Part shown: piece after piece, positions 1-7,288 of the stretch
How the letters are laid out: the number at the start of each line of letters is the position of its first letter
How positions within the stretch are numbered: position 1 is the first letter of the stretch
NCBI GenBank assembly: GCA_910584865.1
Contig: CAJUCE010000052.1
Location: forward strand, 1-22,512
DNA: 22,512 nucleotides
Reading direction: 5' to 3'
Source of the DNA: an uncultured Acetatifactor sp.
GTDB taxonomy: Bacteria; Bacillota; Clostridia; Lachnospirales; Lachnospiraceae
Notes under the pieces: model-generated
What the model saw: the letters and a program-made list of their open reading frames with translations, nothing else
Told to the model about the DNA's origin: nothing
Database searches by the model: none
Position numbers and translations under genes: made by a program

Positions 1-1
1 A

Positions 2-40
2 TGTGCCATTTATGGCGGTTCCCCGAAGGATTATCCTTAA
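2..40 (+). CDS. C-terminal end of an AraC/XylS-type regulator (partial)
   Basis: The frame starting at base 2 reads CAIYGGSPKDYP and then a TAA stop. AraC-family DNA-binding domains characteristically end with a YGxSPxxYR stretch at the close of the second helix-turn-helix, and this tail fits that pattern. Only 12 residues are inside the window, so the call rests on this short motif alone. Both other forward frames also lack a long reading frame here. If correct, an AraC-like regulator sits immediately upstream of the DUF2000 gene. Confidence 0.35.
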   Translation, partial: CAIYGGSPKDYP

Positions 41-58
41 GTAAAGTAAAGCGGGCTT

Positions 59-313
59 TTGTTTCTGCCGGACGGAAATCTGCCGGAGGATGCGGACTTG
101 GAAGATATTCTGCAATTTTCAAAAATAAATAGCATTAAAAAAATACTGGCAGATATCCCGGAAACGGAAGAACTGCCGGAGAAATATAAGCAAGCGGGAT
201 TTATCAGAATTTATCTTTACCGCTGCTATCAAAAGGGAGGAGAAATCCTCCCAAAAACAGGAGGAGAAATCCTCCAAAAAGAAGGAGGATTAAGAAATGG
301 ATTTACAGAATGA
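59..313 (+). CDS. Possible small unrecognised protein, or remnant, overlapping the DUF2000 start
   Basis: An open frame of 84 codons begins with TTG at 59 and ends with TGA at 311-313, overlapping the next gene by 17 bases. I do not recognise the protein. It is hydrophilic and acidic in its first half, and its last third is the low-complexity repeat GGEILPKTGGEILQKEGG encoded by the hairpin repeats at 235-275. There is no ATG and no convincing Shine-Dalgarno before the TTG. In-frame stops lie just upstream at 38 and 44. It could be a genuine small gene coupled to the DUF2000 gene, the decayed C-terminal part of the AraC-like gene, or chance open frame. Confidence 0.3.
   Translation: MFLPDGNLPEDADLEDILQFSKINSIKKILADIPETEELPEKYKQAGFIRIYLYRCYQKGGEILPKTGGEILQKEGGLRNGFTE
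235..289 (+). promoter_or_regulatory. Two tandem hairpins with GAAA loops next to the DUF2000 ribosome-binding site
   Basis: GGGAGGA-GAAA-TCCTCCC (235-252) and GGAGGA-GAAA-TCCTCC (260-275) are perfect hairpins with GNRA-type tetraloops. The true Shine-Dalgarno AAGGAGG at 282-288 has the same GGAGGA core, so either TCCTCC arm could pair with it instead and block initiation at 297. The hairpins and complementarity are visible in the sequence; a regulatory role is inference. Confidence 0.45.
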
Positions 314-719
314 AAAATGTGTCATGGTGATTGACGAGAACCTGCCGCTTGGCATTATTGCAAACACGGCAGCTATCATGGGTATTACGCTTGGAAAGCA
401 GATGCCGGAAGTTGTGGGTGCAGATGTGTATGACAAAACTGGCAATGGGCATTTGGGGATTATTGAATTTCCTGTGCCGATTCTAAAGGGGAATGTGGAG
501 ATAATCAAGGCTATCCGTGAGAGACTGTATGAGCCGGAATTTTCGGATCTGACAGTAGTGGATTTCTCTGATCTGGCGCAGGGGTGCAAGACCTATGATG
601 AGTTTATCGAGAAGATGAAGGTCGTTTCCGAAACGGAACTGAATTATTTTGGGATTGCCATCTGCGGGGCAAAAAAGAAAGTCAACAAATTAACTGGAAG
701 CATGGCATTGCTGAGATAA
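297..719 (+). CDS. DUF2000 family protein
   Basis: This 140-residue cytoplasmic protein fits the DUF2000 family (full-length members are about 135-145 aa), whose fold is related to peptidyl-tRNA hydrolase II. Visible hallmarks are the N-terminal strand VMVIDENLPLGIIANTAAIMG, the next segment GADVYDKTGNGHLGIIEFPVPILKG, and a C-terminal LNYFGIAICGAKKKVNKLTG. No catalytic activity is established for the family that I can name. The ATG at 297 has AAGGAGG eight bases upstream. It follows an AraC-like tail, a context in which DUF2000 genes could be regulator-linked. There are no membrane segments or signal peptide. Confidence 0.82.
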   Translation: MDLQNEKCVMVIDENLPLGIIANTAAIMGITLGKQMPEVVGADVYDKTGNGHLGIIEFPVPILKGNVEIIKAIRERLYEPEFSDLTVVDFSDLAQGCKTYDEFIEKMKVVSETELNYFGIAICGAKKKVNKLTGSMALLR

Positions 720-819
720 AATCAAGGAAAGGGTTACGGGTAGATGAAGTGGTTTTGTGCTTTTCGTCCCCGAAAAATAGTCGTTTCATGCCATCCGATA
801 AAAAACAGAAGATTTTCTG

Positions 820-828
820 TGGTATAAT
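820..828 (+). promoter_or_regulatory. Extended -10 promoter for the MBL-fold gene
   Basis: TGgTATAAT is a perfect extended -10 element located 84 bases upstream of the MBL start codon. No good -35 is present at 17 bases, which is common when the TGn extension is used. Transcription would begin near 835. Confidence 0.45.
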
Positions 829-911
829 CCAGTGGATGCTTTTACTTTAGCGGGAACAGTATTCTGCCGAAGTAAAAGGAGATGGAATGAAAAACGAGGA
901 GGAAATGAAAA

Positions 912-1790
912 ATGTACGAATTGGTACAGGTCAGTGAGAAATGTTATTACATAAACTGCCCGGCAAAGATCGGTGTCTATGTCCCGGACAAGGATAATGT
1001 CTATCTGGTTGACAGTGGGAATGATAAGGATGCGGGGAGGAAGGTAAGGCAGATTTTGGATAAGAACGGCTGGCATCTGACCGCCATACTGAATACCCAT
1101 TCCAATGCAGACCATATCGGCGGAAACAAATACTTGCAGGGGCAGACAGGATGCAAGGTCTATTCCAGTGGGATAGAGGCGGCTTTTACGAAATATCCGG
1201 TGCTGGAGCCGTCCTTCCTTTACGGCGGTTATCCGTGTAAGGATTTACGGCATAAGTTCCTGATGGCGCAGGAGAGCAATGTGGCAGATTTCTCCGATGC
1301 AGGATTTCCGAAAGAGATTGAAGTGATACTGTTTCCGGGGCATTTCTTTGACATGGTTGGATTCCGTATGCCGGACGGCGTGGTGTTCCTTGCGGACTGC
1401 ATCAGCAGCAGGGAGACGCTGGAGAAGTATGCTGTTTCTTTCATTTATGACGTGGGTGCTTATCTGGAAACACTGGATAAGGTGGAGGGGATGGAGGCGG
1501 CTGTGTTCGTTCCCGCCCATGCGGAAGCGTCTGCTGATATAAAGGAACTTGTCCGTTACAACCGGGATAAGGTACATGAAGTGGCGGACAGGATTTTATC
1601 CATCTGTAAGGAGCCAATCTGCTTTGAAAATATTTTGCAGGAATTGTTCAAAGGTTATGGGCTTTCTATGAATTTTGAGCAGTATGTGTTAGTGGGCAGT
1701 ACGGTGCGCTCTTACCTTTCATGGCTGAAAGACAATGGGAAACTGGCAGTTACGTTTCAAGACAGTATGCTGCTGTGGCAGAAGGGATAA
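912..1790 (+). CDS. MBL-fold metallo-hydrolase with a variant metal-binding motif
   Basis: This 292-residue protein has the metallo-beta-lactamase fold. The N-terminal strand NVYLVDSGND (about 29-38) is followed by THSNADHIGG with H63, N65, D67 and H68, then FPGHFFD (H144), LADC (D162) and VPAHAE (H203). All the usual metal ligands are present except the second His of HxHxDH, which is Asn65. The last 80 residues look like a helical, winged-helix-like tail (from about RILSICKEPICFENILQELF). It is presumably a cytoplasmic hydrolase of unknown substrate. The ATG at 912 has GAGGAGG nine bases upstream. It appears to be a single-gene unit. Confidence 0.85.
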   Translation: MYELVQVSEKCYYINCPAKIGVYVPDKDNVYLVDSGNDKDAGRKVRQILDKNGWHLTAILNTHSNADHIGGNKYLQGQTGCKVYSSGIEAAFTKYPVLEPSFLYGGYPCKDLRHKFLMAQESNVADFSDAGFPKEIEVILFPGHFFDMVGFRMPDGVVFLADCISSRETLEKYAVSFIYDVGAYLETLDKVEGMEAAVFVPAHAEASADIKELVRYNRDKVHEVADRILSICKEPICFENILQELFKGYGLSMNFEQYVLVGSTVRSYLSWLKDNGKLAVTFQDSMLLWQKG

Positions 1791-1894
1791 TATAAGCAAA
1801 GCACGGAAAATCTGAAATCCTATATGCAGCGCCAGTGGAGCCTTGTGGGAGGAATGTCTGGCGCGTTCAGGGAGATGGGATGAGAAGCAGTGAT

Positions 1895-3265
1895 TTAATG
1901 TTTTCCGTCAATCTGAAAATGTAAAATAACTGTACAGCCTTTCTGTTCTTCGCTCTCAATCTGCATGATTCCATTATGGGCCTCTACAATCTGGCGGACA
2001 AGAATCAGTCCAAGGCCGTGCCTCAAATCTAATCGGTCATCGGTGCTTTCCATGTAGTGTGGTTTTTCATTCAGTTCTTTCAGTTTCTCGGCTGACAGGC
2101 CAATACCATTATCTGATATGGAAAGGAAAATGCTTTCGTCTGTATCATCAAGAGCCAGCGCAATATCACAGCCGTCCGGGTTGTGGCTGATGCTGTTCTG
2201 CACAAGGTTACCTACCGCCCTCGAGATCAGGCGGGCATCACAATTGAACAAAATGGTTTCTGCCGCAGGTTTCATTTCGATATTTATGGAATACTTATCA
2301 GGCAGGCCCGTGTTGAGCAATTCAGCAGTATAGGAGCGCAGTAAGCCTGCCAGGTTGACAGGGCTTTTATGGAGGGGCTGCATTTCATATTCCAGCCTCG
2401 ATACAAGATTAAGGTCCTGCACCAATTCCCTGATCCTGACACTTTGCTGCCGGATAATTTCAGCCTCTTTGCGGACATGGGGATCTGCGCTTTGTTCATG
2501 TGCAATCCGTTCGGCATATCCCATGATCATGGAAAGGGGTGTCCGTATATCGTGGGAAACACCACTGATCCAGTTTGCACGGGCCTGGTTCTGCCTGCTT
2601 AATATGGCAGATGCCTTGTTGACACTGTCTGCTATTCCCGACAGTTCCCCGCGCATGGAAAGGGAGGCTGGCTTGCCATTTCCGAGTGTTACAATCGAGG
2701 TTATGATCGGTTCGGCATTTTTCAGAATTTTCCGTTTTGAGTAATAATAAACCCAAAACAGGATTGCAAGATCGGCCGCCAGTATTCCCATAACAAAAAA
2801 TGGAAAAATTTTGATGGATCGCAGCGAATAGTAGTTGCTCGGTAATTTCATATAACTATCCTGCGGGTATCCTAAAATCAGCATACCATCGTTTGTGTTC
2901 CTGATGAAGACCGGATAACCTGCAAGATAACCTTTTGCAAATACAGCTACATCCTGAACGGTAAAATGCTCTGGTATTTCATCCGGTGCATCTACTTCCC
3001 AAATTCTGTTCCCTTTCATATCCAGATAGACAGCCCAGATATGGTTGTCCTTTAACTGTTCAGATGTTCTATTCGGGATTCCTTCCAGGGAAGCAGATGC
3101 AGCAACAGTCTCTAACATATTTTGCGGCGAAAAGCCGCCATAGTCTTTTGTTACAACCCCATAAAATGTCCAGGCAAAAGCAATGCCATTGATAAACAAC
3201 AGTATGAGAACAAGCCCCGCAAAGGATGCCAGATATTTTGATATATATTTTCCAAGTGATTTCAT
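1895..3265 (-). CDS. Membrane sensor histidine kinase of the LanFEG-linked two-component system
   Basis: This 456-residue kinase has TM1 at about 11-34, an extracytoplasmic region of roughly 115 residues, and TM2 at about 152-175. The H-box SHDIRTP places the phosphorylated His at 238. The ATPase domain shows an N-box NLVQNSISHN (353-362), G1 DNGIGL (385-390) and G2 HGLGL (416-420). The protein is complete. The ATG at 3265 has AAGGAAG about eight bases upstream and lies four bases after the regulator stop, so the two are one minus-strand operon. The divergent LanFEG-type transporter suggests it senses cationic peptides or lantibiotics, as CprK of Clostridioides difficile does; the ligand here is inferred. 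Confidence 0.9.
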   Translation of the reverse strand: MKSLGKYISKYLASFAGLVLILLFINGIAFAWTFYGVVTKDYGGFSPQNMLETVAASASLEGIPNRTSEQLKDNHIWAVYLDMKGNRIWEVDAPDEIPEHFTVQDVAVFAKGYLAGYPVFIRNTNDGMLILGYPQDSYMKLPSNYYSLRSIKIFPFFVMGILAADLAILFWVYYYSKRKILKNAEPIITSIVTLGNGKPASLSMRGELSGIADSVNKASAILSRQNQARANWISGVSHDIRTPLSMIMGYAERIAHEQSADPHVRKEAEIIRQQSVRIRELVQDLNLVSRLEYEMQPLHKSPVNLAGLLRSYTAELLNTGLPDKYSINIEMKPAAETILFNCDARLISRAVGNLVQNSISHNPDGCDIALALDDTDESIFLSISDNGIGLSAEKLKELNEKPHYMESTDDRLDLRHGLGLILVRQIVEAHNGIMQIESEEQKGCTVILHFQIDGKH

Positions 3266-3269
3266 AGCG

Positions 3270-3971
3270 TCACTTCCTTGTATTTAGTTTATAGCCCAAT
3301 CCCTTGACTGTGATCAGGGAGACAGGTTTTGACGGGTCGGTCTCAATCTTCTCACGGATTCTGCGGACATGGGCATTCAGGCTGTTTTCGTAGCCAAAGG
3401 GGTTATCGCCCCACAAGGCTTCGCATAACGTATCCACGGTCACGATCCTGCCTTCACTGCGGGCAAGAGTTTCCAGAAAAATATATTCTTTTGCTGTCAA
3501 TGGGATGGTTTTTCCGGATTTATGGATCTCGGCCCGGCTGAAGTCGATGGTACAACCATCCAGGGCTATAAATGGTGTATCTTCTTTATAGCATCGGCGC
3601 AAAACGGCATAGATGCGGAATAGCAGTTCCTGTGGCAGGAATGGTTTTGCAATATAGTCATCCGCCCCTAACCCCAGCCCGGACAGCCTGTCTACGGCCT
3701 CGTCCTTTGCGGTTAGAAAGATCACCGGCACATCTGAAAATATACGTATCTGCTGCATAAGGGAAAAACCGTCCCCATCTGGCAGACAGACATCTAAAAT
3801 GGCAAGGTCAGGCTTCTCTTTTTGGACTGCTGAAATTCCTTCCTTTACGGAAACCGCAGTCACAAGATTCCCAAAACCTTCATCCGACAGGATTGTTGTA
3901 ACCATTTCCAGCAGCTCAGGCTCATCATCTACAAGCAGGAGTTTTTTATTTTGTAAAAATGTATGATCCAT
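3270..3971 (-). CDS. OmpR/PhoB-family response regulator
   Basis: This is a 233-residue regulator. The receiver domain has the acidic pocket VDDE (D15, D16), phospho-acceptor D60 in LAILDVCLPDGDG, the conserved T in FLTAKD, and the switch Lys in YIAKPF. The C-terminal winged helix (about 130-233) contains TAKEYIFLETLARSEGRIV and the wing VKGLGYKLN. I prefer the ATG at 3971 because GGAGG lies eight bases before it; a GTG at 3980 is too close to that site. It is paired with the kinase that follows and probably acts on the divergent transporter promoter and on its own promoter. Confidence 0.9.
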   Translation of the reverse strand: MDHTFLQNKKLLLVDDEPELLEMVTTILSDEGFGNLVTAVSVKEGISAVQKEKPDLAILDVCLPDGDGFSLMQQIRIFSDVPVIFLTAKDEAVDRLSGLGLGADDYIAKPFLPQELLFRIYAVLRRCYKEDTPFIALDGCTIDFSRAEIHKSGKTIPLTAKEYIFLETLARSEGRIVTVDTLCEALWGDNPFGYENSLNAHVRRIREKIETDPSKPVSLITVKGLGYKLNTRK

Positions 3972-3993
3972 AATCGTCACCTCCGTGATTCCC

Positions 3994-4025
3994 GATTATA
4001 GAATCTAAGGGCTGATTCTATGATC
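3994..4025. repeat. Imperfect palindrome in the divergent regulator/transporter region
   Basis: GATTATAGAATC (3994-4005) and GATTCTATGATC (4014-4025) form a 12-bp inverted repeat with one T-G mismatch around an 8-base spacer. It lies just downstream of the predicted minus-strand -10 element, inside the 5' leader of the regulator mRNA. It may be an operator for autoregulation or a 5' mRNA hairpin. Confidence 0.45.
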
Positions 4026-4033
4026 CAAGTGCT

Positions 4034-4039
4034 ATTATA
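4034..4039 (-). promoter_or_regulatory. -10 element for the regulator/kinase operon
   Basis: The minus strand reads TATAAT here, 63 bases before the regulator ATG. No consensus -35 is seen 16-18 bases further upstream, so activator help is plausible. The palindrome at 3994-4025 would overlap the start of the transcript. Confidence 0.4.
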
Positions 4040-4072
4040 GCATATTTTTTTGTTTTAGAAGGTATTTTGTAA

Positions 4073-4130
4073 AAAAGTAAGGTAAAAGTAAGGCTGCGGG
4101 AAAGTTAATGTCAGGTTGGTGCTGTACCAT
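4073..4130 (+). promoter_or_regulatory. Regulator-type direct repeats and -10 of the LanFEG promoter
   Basis: AAAAGTAAGG occurs twice (4073-4082 and 4084-4093) with an 11-bp period, the spacing of one helical turn that is typical for OmpR-family regulator dimers. A weak -10, TACCAT, lies at 4125-4130, and the ATPase start follows at 4156. The -35 region (around 4102-4110) is poor, which fits activator-dependent transcription. Binding by the adjacent response regulator is inferred. Confidence 0.45.
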
Positions 4131-4155
4131 AGAGACATGGAAAGGAGATGTTTAT

Positions 4156-4914
4156 ATGGAATACATGATTACCACTGAACAGTTGACGAAAAAATATAAA
4201 AATTTTGTTTCTGTCAACAATGTTTCGCTTCACATCAGGAAAGGCAGCATTTACGGTTTCCTTGGCCCCAATGGTGCGGGAAAATCAACTACCATGAAAA
4301 TGCTGCTGGGGCTGACAGCCCCGACAAAAGGCAGTTTTGCCATTGACGGCAGGCATTTCCCGGAAGACCGGATCACCATACTGAAAGGGGTGGGTTCCTT
4401 TATTGAATCGCCGTCTTTTTATGCAAACCTTACCGGCCGGGAAAACCTTGATATCATCCGGCGGATTTTGGGGTTGCCGGGGGATTCTGTCGATGACGCA
4501 CTGGAGCTGGTCGGACTGGAGGAGTTTGGAGGCCGTCTGGCAAAGAAGTATTCGCTGGGCATGAAGCAGCGGCTTGGCCTTGCCGGTGCGCTGTTAGGCA
4601 GGCCGCCTGTCCTGATCCTGGATGAACCGACAAACGGCCTTGATCCTTCCGGGATCCATGAGATCAGGAATCTGGTAAAATCCCTGCCGGACCTTTACGA
4701 CTGCACCATAATGATTTCATCCCATATGCTTTCTGAGATTGAACTGATGGCGGATGACATCGGTATCCTTAATCATGGAAACCTTCTGTTTGAAGGGAGC
4801 CTGGAGGAACTGCGGCACAGTGCAGGGCAGGCGGGAAATGCCAATCTGGAAGATGTGTTCCTTGGCATGGTTGAGCAGGACAACGCTGCCAGAAAGCAGA
4901 GGGCGAGACTATGA
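4156..4914 (+). CDS. LanF-type lantibiotic/bacitracin ABC transporter ATPase
   Basis: This 252-residue ATPase has Walker A GPNGAGKST (37-45), signature YSLGMKQ (132-138), Walker B VLILDE (152-157) and switch H190. At the usual Q-loop position the sequence is SFIESPSFYANLTG, with Glu in place of Gln. This E-loop is the known hallmark of LanFEG lantibiotic-immunity transporters. The ATG at 4156 has AAAGGAG about nine bases upstream; an in-frame upstream extension to 4108 has no such site. The stop overlaps the first permease by four bases (ATGA), indicating translational coupling. It should energise expulsion of peptide antibiotics from the membrane. Confidence 0.9.
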   Translation: MEYMITTEQLTKKYKNFVSVNNVSLHIRKGSIYGFLGPNGAGKSTTMKMLLGLTAPTKGSFAIDGRHFPEDRITILKGVGSFIESPSFYANLTGRENLDIIRRILGLPGDSVDDALELVGLEEFGGRLAKKYSLGMKQRLGLAGALLGRPPVLILDEPTNGLDPSGIHEIRNLVKSLPDLYDCTIMISSHMLSEIELMADDIGILNHGNLLFEGSLEELRHSAGQAGNANLEDVFLGMVEQDNAARKQRARL

Positions 4915-5636
4915 ATGCACTGGCTGTTGAACTTCGGAAAGAAAAACGGACGGGCGTTATCCCGGTACTGCTGGCTGTCGGTATTCTGGGCGCGGCCTAT
5001 GCCTTTCTCAACTTCATAGTGCGGAAAGACACACTGCTGGGGCTTCCGCTTCCGCCGATGGACGTACTGCTGACCCAGCTTTACGGCATGATCATGGTTT
5101 TGAATATGTTCGGCATCGTAGTTGCCGCCTGCATGGTTTACAATATGGAGTTTAAGGGAAACGCCGTCAAAAAGATGTATATGCTCCCCATAAGCGTTTT
5201 GGGAATGTACCTTTGCAAGTTACTGATCTTATCGGCCATGTTTCTGGTGGCAGTCGTTTTGCAGAATCTGGCGCTTATGTGGATCGGCATGGCGGACCTG
5301 CCGCAGGGGGCGTTTGAAATGGGGACGCTGGTCAGATTTGCAGGCTACTCGTTCCTTACGTCAATGCCTGTCCTGTCATTTATGATTCTGGTCTCGTCCC
5401 GTTCCACCAATATGTGGATACCGCTGGGCGTTGGTGTTGCTGGTTTCTTAAGCGGCATGGCATTGGCTAATTCGGGTTCCAATCTACTGCTGATCCATCC
5501 ATTTGTCATAATGCTGAAGCCTGCAGTTGCCATGAGTGCGCAGCCGGACATAATGGTGACAAAAGCTGCTGTTACCGAAACATTGCTTTTCCTCGGCACA
5601 GGACTGTGGATGGCAAAGAACCTGCGCTATGAATAA
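4911..5636 (+). CDS. LanE-type ABC transporter permease
   Basis: This 241-residue integral membrane protein has about six helices (near 16-37, 57-77, 97-125, 141-162, 168-185 and 220-236) and a short basic N-terminal amphipathic stretch, MNALAVELRKEKR, typical of EpiE/MutE/SpaE permeases. It overlaps the ATPase gene by four bases and is followed 15 bases later by a second permease of the same size. That ATPase plus two distinct 240-255 residue permeases is the LanFEG layout. Permeases of this type diverge quickly, so the subunit name rests mainly on order and topology. Confidence 0.82.
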   Translation: MNALAVELRKEKRTGVIPVLLAVGILGAAYAFLNFIVRKDTLLGLPLPPMDVLLTQLYGMIMVLNMFGIVVAACMVYNMEFKGNAVKKMYMLPISVLGMYLCKLLILSAMFLVAVVLQNLALMWIGMADLPQGAFEMGTLVRFAGYSFLTSMPVLSFMILVSSRSTNMWIPLGVGVAGFLSGMALANSGSNLLLIHPFVIMLKPAVAMSAQPDIMVTKAAVTETLLFLGTGLWMAKNLRYE

Positions 5637-5651
5637 GGAGGGATTTTTAGG

Positions 5652-6416
5652 ATGAGTTTTTTGGAACTTCTCAAAATTGAATTTATGAAAGTAAAACGAT
5701 CAAAAATCGTACCGTTGATCTTTATTGCCCCATTGCTGGTGGTTGCCTCCGGGGTGGCGAACCTGAGCCGTTATTTTACACCGGAATATACAAACGCATG
5801 GCCGGCCATGTTCATCCAAAGCGCATTGGTTTACGCCTATTATCTGCTGCCGCTTTCCATGATCGTGGTCTGTGTGATGATTGCGGGACGGGAAACAGGG
5901 AATAACGGTATCTTAAAAATGCTTGCCCTGCCGGTCAGCCGGTATTCGCTTTCTATCGCAAAATTCTGTGTGCTGGCATTTTATCTGCTTATGGAGATGG
6001 CTGTGTTCCTTGCGGTGTTCATAGCTGCTGGAACCGTTGCCACAAGGACAATGGGTGTGACGGAAACGCTGCCTGTTCTCTATCTGGTGAAATGGTGTGC
6101 AGGGCTGTTTTTGACTATGCTGCCATGCGTGGGGACTATGTGGGCAATCACGGTCCTGTTTGAAAAGCCGCTGCTTTCGGTGGGGCTGAACCTGCTCCTT
6201 GTCATTCCCGGCGTGCTGGTTGCAAATACACCTTTATGGATAGCATATCCTTATTGCTACAGCGGCTATCTGGTATCCTGCTCCCTGCATGACTTTACGG
6301 TGGAATCGGGCACAATGGCATTTTCACTGTTCCCTTTTCTGCCGGTTGCGGTACTGGTTTTTGTATTGGTGTTTGCGGTTGCTGTAATAAAATTTGGGAA
6401 AAAAGAAATGAGGTAA
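5652..6416 (+). CDS. LanG-type ABC transporter permease
   Basis: This is a 254-residue membrane protein with six predicted helices (about 19-37, 57-78, 102-128, 144-168, 174-192 and 226-247). The N-terminus FLELLKIEFMKVKRSK is the amphipathic coupling segment seen in ABC-2 permeases of the MutG/EpiG/SpaG type. The ATG at 5652 is preceded by AAGGAGG. It is the third gene of the transporter operon, and two further small genes follow with tiny gaps. Confidence 0.82.
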   Translation: MSFLELLKIEFMKVKRSKIVPLIFIAPLLVVASGVANLSRYFTPEYTNAWPAMFIQSALVYAYYLLPLSMIVVCVMIAGRETGNNGILKMLALPVSRYSLSIAKFCVLAFYLLMEMAVFLAVFIAAGTVATRTMGVTETLPVLYLVKWCAGLFLTMLPCVGTMWAITVLFEKPLLSVGLNLLLVIPGVLVANTPLWIAYPYCYSGYLVSCSLHDFTVESGTMAFSLFPFLPVAVLVFVLVFAVAVIKFGKKEMR

Positions 6417-6422
6417 ATAATT

Positions 6423-6719
6423 ATGGAATGCAAAAAAATGAAAACTTTAAGCAAGGTTTCGCTGGTAATCAGCGTCCTTCCGCTGGCAACTCTCATCCCT
6501 GTGTTTCTTAAAGTCACGCTGCCGGAAGGGGTAAGCATGGTCTGGGCGGGTGTCAATATTGTTTGTGTTGTGGCAGGTTTGATTCTCGGGGTTATATGCG
6601 TCAGGAGCAATGAAAGCCGCAGCCTTGTAAATATTGCGTCAACAGTCATCAGTGTATTTTGGTGCCTGCTTATGGCTGGAATTGTTGCCCTGGGATTATT
6701 TTTGACTTTTATGCAGTAA
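6423..6719 (+). CDS. Small membrane protein at the end of the LanFEG operon
   Basis: This 98-residue protein is almost entirely hydrophobic, with three likely membrane helices (about 11-30, 38-60 and 68-96) and a basic N-terminus, MECKKMKTLSK. I do not recognise a named family. The gene starts six bases after the LanG stop and is therefore almost certainly co-transcribed. It could be an accessory immunity or transporter subunit. The ribosome-binding site is weak (GAGG about ten bases upstream), suggesting partial dependence on translation from the permease. Confidence 0.7.
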   Translation: MECKKMKTLSKVSLVISVLPLATLIPVFLKVTLPEGVSMVWAGVNIVCVVAGLILGVICVRSNESRSLVNIASTVISVFWCLLMAGIVALGLFLTFMQ

Positions 6720-6732
6720 TTGAGGATGAGTT

Positions 6733-7224
6733 ATGAAGTTTTTCAAGAAAGGATCGGTTATTCTTATTACTGGAATAATGCTTCTCTCCTGTACAGCGTG
6801 TTCAGGGCTTGATAAATTGGCAGACGGCCTGAAAAGCGGCGTGGAGCGGGTTGGCAGTAATGTTGCTATTGGAAAAAGCAATGCTCTCATCACTCCTTAT
6901 CAGTTTTTCGATGGAAGACGCACATCGGATAATACAGCTTTTCAGGCAACTTATGATGCAACTGTGAATGGTTTTGATGGGCAGGATATATTGGTTGGAA
7001 ACACCGATCTCAAGAGCAGCGATTGCCGCAAGATTACAATACACTATTTTTTTGATACTATTTCTGGCGTTTGTTGGCTGGTCTATACCGGTCCGGATTT
7101 GGAGGAAAATGTATTGGCTGAAAAAGGAGATGGCAGTGTTACGGTACAGCTTAAGAGTGGAGCAAACTATATTGGACTTTATGGGACTGACTATGACGGC
7201 ACAATCAAGATTACAATAGAATAA
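6733..7224 (+). CDS. Putative lipoprotein of the LanFEG operon
   Basis: This 163-residue protein starts with a basic signal peptide, a hydrophobic core and a lipobox-like LLSC (residues 17-20, Cys20; a second Cys is at 23), so it is probably lipid-anchored on the outer face of the membrane. The mature part is polar and ends in a beta-rich segment (VTVQLKSGANYIGLYGTDYDG). The family is not recognised. It starts 13 bases after the preceding gene with GAGG seven bases upstream. Lipoproteins (LanI) accompany some LanFEG systems and bind the lantibiotic; a similar role here is only inference. Confidence 0.7.
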   Translation: MKFFKKGSVILITGIMLLSCTACSGLDKLADGLKSGVERVGSNVAIGKSNALITPYQFFDGRRTSDNTAFQATYDATVNGFDGQDILVGNTDLKSSDCRKITIHYFFDTISGVCWLVYTGPDLEENVLAEKGDGSVTVQLKSGANYIGLYGTDYDGTIKITIE

Positions 7225-7288
7225 TCGTCATAAGTGTTATCAACAGACTTATATTTTTGCAATTAAAAGGAATAAAGGGCGTGGAACT

